A stretch of 64,000 bases of DNA from UBA11740 sp035635855 (lineage in GTDB: Bacteria > Acidobacteriota > Blastocatellia > Pyrinomonadales > Pyrinomonadaceae), in contig DASQAF010000028.1 in the NCBI GenBank assembly GCA_035635855.1, positions 186,001-250,000 on the forward strand, in the 5' to 3' direction. The notes below the pieces were generated by a model. It was not told the DNA's origin. It searched no databases and saw only the letters and a program-made list of their open reading frames with translations. The stretch's first letter is position 1. Every line of letters starts with the position of its first letter. Position numbers and translations under genes: made by a program. Positions 42,432 through 49,896 of this stretch are shown here, one piece after another.

Positions 42432-42693
42432 AGATTCCCCTTTCGGTTGCTTGCTGATTACTAATTCGAGTTGTGAGCTTCGTCGAGAATCCGATTGGGG
42501 GGTTGATCTAACCCCACCTCCTTTGAGAAATGTTGAGAGATACAGGCCAAAAGGAGCTGACCCAGTGTTTTGGTAGGCACCGTTTACTACTTTTCACGAG
42601 AGACTGCAAGGAAAATTCAGCGCGAGCGCGAGGCAAATGACGGGAGTTAAGTGCGCCAAGACCGGCGCTTAACTGGTTTAGAGAAAATATCGG

Positions 42694-43485
42694 CTAGCGG
42701 ATCACGCCGACTGGTGGACTGGAGGCGCTCGCATAGAGTCGTTTCGTCATGCGGCCTGAAAGATAGGCGAAACGACCAGCTTCAATCGCGAGTTTCATCG
42801 CCTCAGCCATCTTTGCCGAGTCACTTGCCTCAGCGATGGCCGTATTCATCAGCACGGCGTCCGCGCCGAGTTCCATCGCGATCGTCGCGTCGCTGGCCGT
42901 CCCGACCCCGGCGTCCACGATAATGGTCGCGTCAGGTAACTGCTCACGCATGATCCGCAGGTTGGTGGGGTTCTGCACGCCGAGGCCGGAACCAATCGGC
43001 GCCGCCAGAGGCATTACCGCCGGACAGCCGGCATCGAGCAGCTTTTTGGCAACGATCAAATCATCCGTAAAGTACGGCAGCACGATAAACCCTTCCGTTA
43101 CCAGTGTGCGGGCTGCGGCGAGTGTCTGTTCGTTGTCCGGGAAAAGCGTGGTCGCGTCGCCGATAACTTCCAGCTTGATCCATTCAGTGTTCAGAGCTTC
43201 ACGCGCAAGTCGCGCGGTGCGGATGGCCTCTTCAGCTGAGTAACAACCCGCGGTGTTCGGCAGAATTTGCAACGACGGATCCAGATGATCGAGGAACGAT
43301 TCGCTCTTACGATCCAAAGGGACGCGGCGCACGGCGATCGTAACCATCTCAGCGCCTGACGCGCGGTGCGCTGCTTTCATTTCATCGTAACTGCGATACT
43401 TACCCGTGCCGATGATCAGCCGCGAGCGAAAAACACGATCTGCAATCTTAAAGGGATCAGTTAATGCCGGTATTACGCTGGACAT
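42694..43485 (-). CDS. thiG: Thiazole synthase
   Basis: Makes the thiazole ring of thiamine from 1-deoxyxylulose 5-phosphate, dehydroglycine or glycine imine, and the ThiS thiocarboxylate. The start has FRSRLIIGTGKYRSYDEM, the phosphate-site and Lys region is KLEVIGDATTLFPDN, and later blocks VMPLAAPIGSGLGVQN, IVDAGVGTASDATIAMELGA and AVLMNTAIAEASD are canonical. 263 residues. It follows thiS by 118 bp. ThiO/ThiH, ThiF and ThiE are not in the window. The 42432-42693 gap on its 3' side shows nothing I can assign. Confidence 0.95.
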   Translation of the reverse strand: MSSVIPALTDPFKIADRVFRSRLIIGTGKYRSYDEMKAAHRASGAEMVTIAVRRVPLDRKSESFLDHLDPSLQILPNTAGCYSAEEAIRTARLAREALNTEWIKLEVIGDATTLFPDNEQTLAAARTLVTEGFIVLPYFTDDLIVAKKLLDAGCPAVMPLAAPIGSGLGVQNPTNLRIMREQLPDATIIVDAGVGTASDATIAMELGADAVLMNTAIAEASDSAKMAEAMKLAIEAGRFAYLSGRMTKRLYASASSPPVGVIR

Positions 43486-43603
43486 GAATGTGAACTTCCT
43501 TTTCTATGTACTACAAAGACTGTACACCCGACGGCTTGAAACATAGAAGTGACCGCGCGGTTATTTATGGTTCGCCGAAACGAATTTTGCCAAAACTGAT
43601 CTG

Positions 43604-43804
43604 TTATCCACCGCCGACGAAGTGAACCACCTCCAGCCGATCGCCTTCGCTGAGCACGGTCTCAGTCCATTTGTTCCGGCGAACGACTTCGCCGTTGAGT
43701 TCGACTGCGATTCGCGCCGGCGCCAGTGAGAGCTCATCCACAAGATCACTCAGGGTCGAGTGATCAGCAACATTTCGAATCTCACCATTGACCTGGACGT
43801 GCAG
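43604..43804 (-). CDS. thiS: ThiS sulfur carrier, apparent CTG start
   Basis: 66 residues, ubiquitin-like, reading H-V-Q-V-N-G-E-I-R after the first codon, with SLAPARIAVELNGEVVRRNK, then WTETVLSEGDRLEVVHFVGG and a final Gly-Gly-Gly. The carboxy-terminal Gly-Gly is the thiocarboxylate site. In this frame no ATG, GTG or TTG exists between the upstream TGA (43835-43837) and the domain. The codon aligned with the usual Met is CTG (43802-43804), preceded by AGAAGAAAGAA. Either CTG is used, or there is a sequence error. It is 30 bp after the stop of the unknown gene upstream and before thiG. Confidence 0.88.
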   Translation of the reverse strand: MHVQVNGEIRNVADHSTLSDLVDELSLAPARIAVELNGEVVRRNKWTETVLSEGDRLEVVHFVGGG

Positions 43805-43834
43805 TTCTTTCTTCTCCGGTCTTCGTCGCCACGA

Positions 43835-44566
43835 TCATCCCGGCAAGATAATTCGGCGCAGCTCAGCAACCTCGCCATCGGCCTCAGCGCGGATCAGAAT
43901 TGCCGCGCGGCCGGTATTGAACTTTGGTAGCAGCACAACGAACATTGCAATGCCTTTACCGTCGGTCTTTGCATGTTTTGATTCCGGGCGAAACGTGCTT
44001 CCGAGCGTTTTCAAGGTCACCCGGGCCTTAGGCACTGGTTCGCGAGCATTCTGCGCCGCACGTGTTACCAGCACCCGCAATGTCACGGATTCCCCGGCGT
44101 GCAACTCTGGCTCTGGGAGCAGCTTTATTTGCAGCGCCTCGTCTGCGGCGGCGGACGCGGCCGTGTCGCTCGCGTAGTCCTCCGGATCGGGCTTTGGAAC
44201 CGGCAGCTCAGCGAGGTCGGCTTTGTTTGGTTCCCTGGCCTGGCGTGCAGCATGCTCAGCTGGTTTCGGGGCGGGCGGTGATTGCACCTTAGACCCATCT
44301 TGGCCCAGACGTTTCAAGTCTTCGATACGTCCGGCGCGCACAGCCGCGCAAATAAGTTTATGTTGGCGCTGAAGCCGCCGGGTTAAGATCTCTGTATCGA
44401 AGCCGCCGGCGATCAGATCATCGTAGGGCGACCGCTTACTCGCCAGGATTGCTCCGTCCACATAAACGAGCGAAAGGATAATTGGATGTTCCACTCCCTT
44501 ATCTTCGGTCTGGATGTGGTAAACAATCCCGTCGTATTCAATATCCGTGTTGTAGCCCGTAATCAA
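43835..44566 (-). CDS. Protein of unknown function next to thiS
   Basis: 243 residues. An N-terminal domain (residues 1-90, TGYNTDIEYDGIVYHIQTED and VDGAILASKRSPYDDLIAGG) is followed by a Pro/Ala-rich low-complexity stretch (about 95-140) and a C-terminal beta-sandwich-like region (VTLRVLVTRAAQNAREPVPK, then GIAMFVVLLPKFNTGRAAIL). There is no signal peptide or membrane span. It shares its frame with thiS and ends 30 bp ahead, so coupling is likely, but nothing ties it to thiamine chemistry. It is divergent from the nuo operon. Confidence 0.7.
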   Translation of the reverse strand: MITGYNTDIEYDGIVYHIQTEDKGVEHPIILSLVYVDGAILASKRSPYDDLIAGGFDTEILTRRLQRQHKLICAAVRAGRIEDLKRLGQDGSKVQSPPAPKPAEHAARQAREPNKADLAELPVPKPDPEDYASDTAASAAADEALQIKLLPEPELHAGESVTLRVLVTRAAQNAREPVPKARVTLKTLGSTFRPESKHAKTDGKGIAMFVVLLPKFNTGRAAILIRAEADGEVAELRRIILPG

Positions 44567-44643
44567 TGCCGTTAGAGTCGCGCTTCAAGCTCGCTACATG
44601 GGATAAGTCTCATGTGCGTAACTCGAAAGTTAGCATAACGATT

Positions 44644-44657
44644 TTTGACCGGTCAAA
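44644..44657. promoter_or_regulatory. Perfect 14-bp palindrome TTTGACCGGTCAAA
   Basis: An exact self-complementary 14-mer in the gap between the divergent unknown gene and nuoA, 39 bp upstream of the nuo -35 element. The size and position suit a dimeric regulator site. Confidence 0.45.
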
Positions 44658-44695
44658 CACCTTCTCCTTTTGCTCAGGAGCGAAGTAGCATCGCC

Positions 44696-44724
44696 TTGAC
44701 ACCCCTCAGTCGTTGCAATACGAT
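44696..44724 (+). promoter_or_regulatory. Promoter of the nuo operon
   Basis: TTGACA (44696-44701), 17-nt spacer, TACGAT (44719-44724). A predicted start near 44731 leaves a leader of about 88 nt before nuoA. Confidence 0.65.
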
Positions 44725-44818
44725 CCGCTTGTACAATGATTCTCAAGCAGAAAGCTGCGCGGAACGCTCTAGATAAGGTGGAATTGCGCTTACTCCAGAA
44801 CGGGGACGTCGGACGCTA

Positions 44819-45286
44819 ATGAGCTTCAATTTGATGGATTACCTGCCGGTGCTCTTGATGTTCGTGGTCGCGGCAGGTTTTGCCGTAACTTTCATCACGC
44901 TCTCTCAACTGGTGGGCCAACGCAAACGCACTCGGACGAAATTGATGCCCTACGAGTGCGGCAAAGATCCGGTAGGGTCGGCGCGCGAACGATTTTCCGT
45001 CAAGTTCTATCTGATTGCGATGCTCTTCATCCTGTTCGATATCGAAGTAATTTTTCTGGTGCCCTGGGCGGTCGTTTTCAAAAGACTCGCCAGTCCGGCA
45101 TACGGTCTGAGCAATGTTATCTATTTTGAGATGGTGATATTTATCGCGCTGCTGGCGGCCGGCTTGATTTACGTAATCAAAAAAGGCGCGTTTGACTGGA
45201 GCAAGACCGCGCGCCGCGAGGCTGAAGCGGAAGCTCGCCTGCTGGAAACGACCGAAAAACGGGTGACAAGAGCGAGAGCAGCGTGA
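44819..45286 (+). CDS. nuoA: NADH-quinone oxidoreductase subunit A
   Basis: 155 residues with three membrane helices (YLPVLLMFVVAAGFAVTFIT; then LIAMLFILFDIEVIFLVPWA; then FEMVIFIALLAAGLIYVIKK). The conserved YECGKDP loop and FDIEVIFLVPWA are diagnostic of NuoA. The C-terminal tail is highly charged. First gene of the operon, 58 bp before nuoB. Confidence 0.96.
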   Translation: MSFNLMDYLPVLLMFVVAAGFAVTFITLSQLVGQRKRTRTKLMPYECGKDPVGSARERFSVKFYLIAMLFILFDIEVIFLVPWAVVFKRLASPAYGLSNVIYFEMVIFIALLAAGLIYVIKKGAFDWSKTARREAEAEARLLETTEKRVTRARAA

Positions 45287-45344
45287 CGAAGCCGGCTTAA
45301 TATCGAAGGTTCAAGTTTTCTGATTTGGCTGAGACTCGATCGTT

Positions 45345-45974
45345 ATGGGACTGGAAAACATTATCGCCGAAGCCCTGCCGGAAGTTTTGACTACGCGGCT
45401 GGATTCGCTGATTAACTGGGCGCGCAAATCATCGCTGTGGCCGGCGACCTTTGGTTTGGCGTGTTGCGCGATCGAGATGATGAACGCCACTTCTTCGCGG
45501 AACGACCTGGCCCGTTTTGGCTCCGAAGTCTTTCGTGCTTCACCACGGCAGGCTGACGTGATGATTGTATCGGGTCGGGTCTCGAGAAAAATGGCCCCGG
45601 TGCTGCGCCGAATTTACGATCAAATGCCTGAGCCGAAGTGGGTGATCTCGATGGGTGCGTGCGCCACCTCAGGTGGGGTCTTCGACAATTACGCGATCGT
45701 TCAGGGCGTCGACAAGATCGTCCCGGTAGATGTCTACATCCCCGGCTGCCCTCCCCGCCCTGAGATGTTGATTCACGCGGTGATGATGTTGCAGGACAAA
45801 GTAATGAAAGAGTCGATTCGAGATCGGCGTGACGCTCCAGAGAATGAATCGCGAGAAGCTTTGACACCCGGCACGCTGCCCGTAACGGATGGTTCGACTG
45901 TGCAGGGCGACGGAGCAAACATCTCGCGACCGTATACGATCGCTTCAAAGCATGAAAAGCGGCGATCTTTCTGA
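45345..45974 (+). CDS. nuoB: NADH-quinone oxidoreductase subunit B
   Basis: Carries iron-sulfur cluster N2, next to the quinone site. The cysteine pair CCAIEMM, then GACATSGG and YIPGCPPRPE are intact. At 209 residues it has a C-terminal polar extension of about 40 residues beyond the usual end (after IHAVMMLQDKVM). 58 bp after nuoA; the 64-bp gap to nuoC lacks a clear palindrome. Confidence 0.96.
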   Translation: MGLENIIAEALPEVLTTRLDSLINWARKSSLWPATFGLACCAIEMMNATSSRNDLARFGSEVFRASPRQADVMIVSGRVSRKMAPVLRRIYDQMPEPKWVISMGACATSGGVFDNYAIVQGVDKIVPVDVYIPGCPPRPEMLIHAVMMLQDKVMKESIRDRRDAPENESREALTPGTLPVTDGSTVQGDGANISRPYTIASKHEKRRSF

Positions 45975-46038
45975 GAGTCAGGGTTTTCGGTTTTGAAGTT
46001 AAATCCTTTTTGGAACTCCCCCGGAACTGAAGATTTAG

Positions 46039-46581
46039 ATGGAAGAACAGCACGGGCCGGACATCGAAGCGAACCAACAATCACCGGGCAGTCAGGAAAA
46101 TACAGCGTCGTCGCCCCTGGCGTCGGCGTTTTTGCGTCAGCATCCGGAATGGGTAAGCGAAGTCGTCAACGCTCTTGGAGAAACCACGTATGTAATCCCG
46201 CGTGAGCACATCGTGGCTGCCTGCGCGTTCCTCAAGAGTACGCCCGAACTGGAGTTCAATTTTCTTGCTGATCTCTGCGGCTTTGACCGTGGACCTGAAG
46301 AAGAGCCACGTTTCGAAGTCAATTATCATCTCTTCTCAACCACCAGGCATCACCGGCTGCGCCTGAAGGTCCTGCTGAACGAAGATGATCCGCACGTGCC
46401 TACGGTCACAGGCGTCTGGCGCACTGCGAACTGGCACGAGCGCGAGACCTATGATCTGTTTGGAATCATCTTTGACGATCATCCTGATCTGCGCCGCATT
46501 CTGCTGCCGGACGATTGGCAGGGACATGCGCTGCGAAAGGATTTCCCCTTGCGAGGTTACGAGCCTTATAGCTTGAAGTAG
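46039..46581 (+). CDS. nuoC: NADH-quinone oxidoreductase subunit C
   Basis: 180 residues, the 30-kDa subunit of the peripheral arm. The signature WHERETYDLFGIIFDDHPDL and the C-terminal RRILLPDDWQGHALRKDFPL are typical. It starts at ATG 46039 with a polar N-terminus. It is followed by the 109-bp palindromic spacer before nuoD. Confidence 0.95.
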   Translation: MEEQHGPDIEANQQSPGSQENTASSPLASAFLRQHPEWVSEVVNALGETTYVIPREHIVAACAFLKSTPELEFNFLADLCGFDRGPEEEPRFEVNYHLFSTTRHHRLRLKVLLNEDDPHVPTVTGVWRTANWHERETYDLFGIIFDDHPDLRRILLPDDWQGHALRKDFPLRGYEPYSLK

Positions 46582-46583
46582 TT

Positions 46584-46680
46584 TAGCCACGGAGGCACAG
46601 AGGCACGGAGAAGAAACTGGGAAGACAACATAGCGCTGGATGATTTCTATTTTTCAAAGATCCTTTGTGTCTCTGTGGCA
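46584..46680. repeat. Palindrome nuoC-nuoD, CACAGAG family
   Basis: Left TAGCCACGGAGGCACAGAGG plus CACGGA (46584-46609) and right GATCCTTTGTGTCTCTGTGG plus CA (46660-46680) are imperfect reverse complements. It occupies the spacer before the nuoD start (46691). Confidence 0.75.
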
Positions 46681-46690
46681 AATTTAGATA

Positions 46691-47908
46691 ATGAGCACGA
46701 CTGTAGACATTCCGCCGCAGTTTGAGATTGTCGATCGACCGCTGGACACGCAGATGACGATCTCGATGGGGCCGCAGCATCCCTCGACGCATGGAGTGCT
46801 GCGCCTCGAGCTGGTGCTGGACGGTGAGATGGTGGTCAAGTCCACTCCCGACATCGGCTATCTGCACACCGGAATGGAAAAGCTGTTCGAGTACCGGAAA
46901 TATCAGCAAGGCATCGTCATCACGGACCGGATGGACTATCTCAATCCGCTCGGAAACAACCTCGCCTATGTAATGGCTGTGGAAAAGCTTTTACAGATTG
47001 AGATACCCGAACGGGCCCAGGTAATTCGCGTCCTGATGTGCGAGCTGCAGCGGATCGCTTCCCATCTGGTCTGGCTGGGCACTCACGCCCTGGACATCGG
47101 CGCTATGACCGTCTTCTTCTATTGCTTTCGCGAGCGCGAAAAGATTCTCAATCTTATTGAAGCTGCATCGGGAGGCCGTCTGACGCCGTCTTATTTTCGC
47201 ATTGGCGGACTGATGATGGACTTGCCCGCCGGGTTCGAACGAAGGGTGCAGCAGTTCCAGGATGGTTTTCTGGCCGCCGTTGAGGATTTTCACAAGCTGC
47301 TTACCGGCAATCGGATCTTTCAGAAACGCACGCAGGGCGTGGGCTACATTTCAGCCGAAGACGCGATCGATTGGGGATTGTCGGGTCCCTCTCTGCGCGG
47401 CAGCGGTGTTGCGCTCGACATTCGCCGCGCGAATCCTTACACGGGTTACGAAAAGTACGATTTCGATATTCCAACTGAGTCGGATTGCGATGTCTGGGCC
47501 AGGTACATGGTCCGCATGCGCGAGATGAAAGAGTCGCACAAGATAGTCCAGCAGGCGCTTTCCCGTTTGCAGCCCGGACCGGTCAAGGCCGACGCGCCCA
47601 AGGTCGTGTTACCCGATCGCGAGGCGATGAAGACGCACATGGACGCCCTGATTCATCATTTCCTGATCGTCGCCGAGGGCTTCGATGTGCCGGCCGGCGA
47701 GGTCTACCAAGCGATCGAAGCTTCCAAAGGCGAACTTGGCGTTTACATCAAGTCGACGGGCGGGCCAAAGCCGGCGCGCGTGCATTTCCGCGGGCCGAGT
47801 TTTGTGAACCTTTCGGCGCTGCCACACATGTCACGCGGCGCTATGATTGCGGATATCGTGGCGATCATCGGATCGCTGGATATTGTGTTGGGAGAAATTG
47901 ATAGGTAG
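46691..47908 (+). CDS. nuoD: NADH-quinone oxidoreductase subunit D
   Basis: 405 residues, the 49-kDa subunit lining the quinone chamber. MGPQHPSTHGVLRLELVLDG is the signature near the N-terminus, and GYLHTGMEKLFEYRKY and ITDRMDYLNPLGNN follow. The C-terminus SLDIVLGEIDR is typical. It is not fused to nuoC. A 73-bp spacer with a CAAGTTT-type repeat follows. Confidence 0.97.
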   Translation: MSTTVDIPPQFEIVDRPLDTQMTISMGPQHPSTHGVLRLELVLDGEMVVKSTPDIGYLHTGMEKLFEYRKYQQGIVITDRMDYLNPLGNNLAYVMAVEKLLQIEIPERAQVIRVLMCELQRIASHLVWLGTHALDIGAMTVFFYCFREREKILNLIEAASGGRLTPSYFRIGGLMMDLPAGFERRVQQFQDGFLAAVEDFHKLLTGNRIFQKRTQGVGYISAEDAIDWGLSGPSLRGSGVALDIRRANPYTGYEKYDFDIPTESDCDVWARYMVRMREMKESHKIVQQALSRLQPGPVKADAPKVVLPDREAMKTHMDALIHHFLIVAEGFDVPAGEVYQAIEASKGELGVYIKSTGGPKPARVHFRGPSFVNLSALPHMSRGAMIADIVAIIGSLDIVLGEIDR

Positions 47909-47981
47909 TTTCAAGTTTAAGGTTTCAAGTTTCAAGTTGGCACTTCTACAACTTGAAACCTGAAACTTGAAACCTGAAACC
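47909..47981. repeat. Palindrome nuoD-nuoE, TTTCAAGTT family
   Basis: GGTTTCAAGTTTCAAGTT at 47921-47938 pairs with AACTTGAAACCTGAAAC words at about 47950-47980, one or two mismatches. The right arm runs to the nuoE start codon. Confidence 0.75.
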
Positions 47982-48512
47982 ATGAGTCAGCAGTTAATCA
48001 ACATTCAACCTTTGTCGCAGCCGGTGCAGATGCCGGATGAGATCGCGACCTTTCCGGCCGAAGTCGAAGCCGAAATCGATCGGCACCTGGCGAAGTATCC
48101 GGTGACGCGTTCAGCGATTCTGCCGCTGATGTTCATCGTGCAGCGGGAGCGCGGTTACCTCGATCCGCCGGGCGTGTCTTACCTGGCAAAGCGTCTGAAC
48201 TTGCGCATCACGGACATCTGGGAAGTCGCAACTTTTTACTCGATGATCCACATGCAGCCGATCGGCAAATATCATATCCAGGTATGCAAAACCCTTTCGT
48301 GCAAGCTGCTTGGCGCCGACAAAATCACCAGCTACTGTGCGGAAAAGTTGGGCATTAAGGTAGGTGAGACAACCGCAGATGGGCGCTTTTCGTTGTCAGA
48401 AGTCGAATGTCTCGGCTCATGTGGAACAGCGCCGATGTTTCAGATCAATTTCGACTATCACGAAAATCTGACCACTGAAAAGGTTGACGAGATTTTGGAT
48501 TCATTGGACTGA
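47982..48512 (+). CDS. nuoE: NADH-quinone oxidoreductase subunit E
   Basis: 176 residues from ATG 47982 (MSQQLINIQPLSQ); a TTG frame at 47967 only extends into the repeat. It binds the [2Fe-2S] cluster N1a: the cysteines are in VCKTLSCKLLGA and VECLGSCGTAP. The YLAKRLNLRITDIWEVATFY segment is typical. Part of the NADH dehydrogenase module with nuoF and nuoG. Confidence 0.96.
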   Translation: MSQQLINIQPLSQPVQMPDEIATFPAEVEAEIDRHLAKYPVTRSAILPLMFIVQRERGYLDPPGVSYLAKRLNLRITDIWEVATFYSMIHMQPIGKYHIQVCKTLSCKLLGADKITSYCAEKLGIKVGETTADGRFSLSEVECLGSCGTAPMFQINFDYHENLTTEKVDEILDSLD

Positions 48513-48513
48513 G

Positions 48514-48536
48514 ATAGGTCCTATAGAACCAATAGG
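48514..48536. repeat. ATAGGTCCTATAG repeat nuoE-nuoF
   Basis: The 23-mer ATAGGTCCTATAGAACCAAT plus AGG is nearly the same as 10207-10230 at the fabD start. It begins just after the nuoE stop codon (48510-48512) in the 49-bp spacer before nuoF. Confidence 0.8.
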
Positions 48537-48561
48537 CCCTACACGAAGTACTCAACAGATC

Positions 48562-49842
48562 ATGTTTATCGACGCCATCGGATGTGAACCACTTCAGCTA
48601 CGCCGAGTTCATCTCGAGAACTCGCGTTCCCTCGACGTGTATCGCCAAAACGGGGGCTATGAAGCGATCAAGAAGGTCCTCGATTCAATGTCGCCGGATG
48701 ATGTTATCAATGACGTGAAGAAGTCCGCCTTGCGTGGTCGCGGCGGCGCCGGTTTTCCCACGGGCATGAAGTGGAGCTTCGTGCCAAAGGATTCACCGAA
48801 GCCGAAGTACGTCGTCTGCAACGCCGATGAGTCTGAGCCGGGCACGTTCAAAGATCGCTACCTGATGGAGCGCGATCCGCACATGCTGATCGAGGGCATG
48901 CTGATCGCGGCTTACGCGCTGGGCGCGAAAACGAATTACATCTACACGCGCGGTGAGTACAAATATCTGATCGACATCATGGGTGTCGCATTGGAAGAAG
49001 CGCGCGCGGCCGGTTTACTCGGCGAAAGGATTCTCGGCACCGACTTCTCTTGTGAGATTTATACGCACACCGGCGCGGGCGCTTACATCTGCGGCGAAGA
49101 GACCGCATTGCTGAGTTCGCTGGAAGGTATGCGTGGCCATCCGCGCATGAAGCCTCCCTTTCCCGCCATCTCTGGTCTCTATGCGTCGCCGACCGTCGTC
49201 AACAACGTCGAGACGCTGACCGCCGTTCCTGACATCATCAAGATGGGCGGCGAGGCTTATCAAAAACTCGGCACCGAAAAAAGCGGCGGCACAAAACTCT
49301 GGTCAGTCTCTGGCCATGTCAATCGCCCCGGCGTTTACGAACTGCCGATGGGCTATGACGACATGGAAAAGTTCATCATGGAAGACTGCGGCGGGATTAC
49401 CAACAGCAGGCAGTTGAAGGCGGTAATTCCCGGCGGCTCGTCGGTTTACATCATGCGCGCCGATCAAATCATCGGGAAAGACGTGCGCATGGATTACGAA
49501 GGACTGGTTGCGGGCGGTTCGATGGTCGGCTCGGGCGGATTCATCGTGATGGATGAGACCGTGGACATATTCGAATCAACCAAGAACCTGACTGAGTTTT
49601 ACAAACACGAGTCGTGCGGTTGGTGTACGCCTTGTCGCGAAGGCACTGACTGGCTGGTAAAGATTTTCAAACGCATCGAAAAAGGCGGCGGCCGTCCGGA
49701 AGACGCGCAGTTACTGTTGGATCTGTGCGACAACATCGAAGGGAAATCGTTTTGTCCGTTGGGCGATGCGGCAGCGTGGCCAATTCAATCAGCGGTGAAG
49801 AGGTTTCCGGAAGATTTTGAGAAGCACCTAATAGGAGATTGA
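48562..49842 (+). CDS. nuoF: NADH-quinone oxidoreductase subunit F
   Basis: Binds NADH, FMN and one [4Fe-4S] cluster. GRGGAGFPTGMKWSFVPK and AGAYICGEETALLSSLEG are the nucleotide and FMN sites, and ESCGWCTPCREG plus NIEGKSFCPLGDAA supply the cluster cysteines. I start at ATG 48562 (MFIDAIGCEPLQ), giving 426 residues; an upstream frame at 48484 just reads through the repeat. Its stop codon lies in the next palindrome. Confidence 0.96.
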   Translation: MFIDAIGCEPLQLRRVHLENSRSLDVYRQNGGYEAIKKVLDSMSPDDVINDVKKSALRGRGGAGFPTGMKWSFVPKDSPKPKYVVCNADESEPGTFKDRYLMERDPHMLIEGMLIAAYALGAKTNYIYTRGEYKYLIDIMGVALEEARAAGLLGERILGTDFSCEIYTHTGAGAYICGEETALLSSLEGMRGHPRMKPPFPAISGLYASPTVVNNVETLTAVPDIIKMGGEAYQKLGTEKSGGTKLWSVSGHVNRPGVYELPMGYDDMEKFIMEDCGGITNSRQLKAVIPGGSSVYIMRADQIIGKDVRMDYEGLVAGGSMVGSGGFIVMDETVDIFESTKNLTEFYKHESCGWCTPCREGTDWLVKIFKRIEKGGGRPEDAQLLLDLCDNIEGKSFCPLGDAAAWPIQSAVKRFPEDFEKHLIGD

Positions 49843-49896
49843 TTCATTGATCCATTTATTCATTGAATCAATGAACAAATGAATCAATGACTCAAT
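49838..49896. repeat. Near-perfect 59-bp palindrome spanning nuoF stop to nuoG start
   Basis: Arms 49838-49866 and 49868-49896 are reverse complements with three mismatches and a one-base centre. It contains the nuoF TGA (49840-49842) and the nuoG ATG (49887) plus three codons. ATTGATTCATTG family, also at 7538-7610 and 52167-52280. Confidence 0.85.

Noticed and set aside
43561..43749. Minus-strand open frame of 62 residues beside thiG
   Set aside because: It overlaps thiS in another frame and has no family features; thiS in the neighbouring frame (43604-43804) explains the coding signal.
44567..44818. TPP riboswitch for the thiS-thiG genes
   Set aside because: No CUGAGA-type thi-box words or matching stems were found upstream of the unknown-thiS-thiG transcript.
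48484..48561. N-terminal extension of nuoF overlapping nuoE
   Set aside because: It reads through the nuoE end and the repeat; ATG 48562 starts the conserved part.
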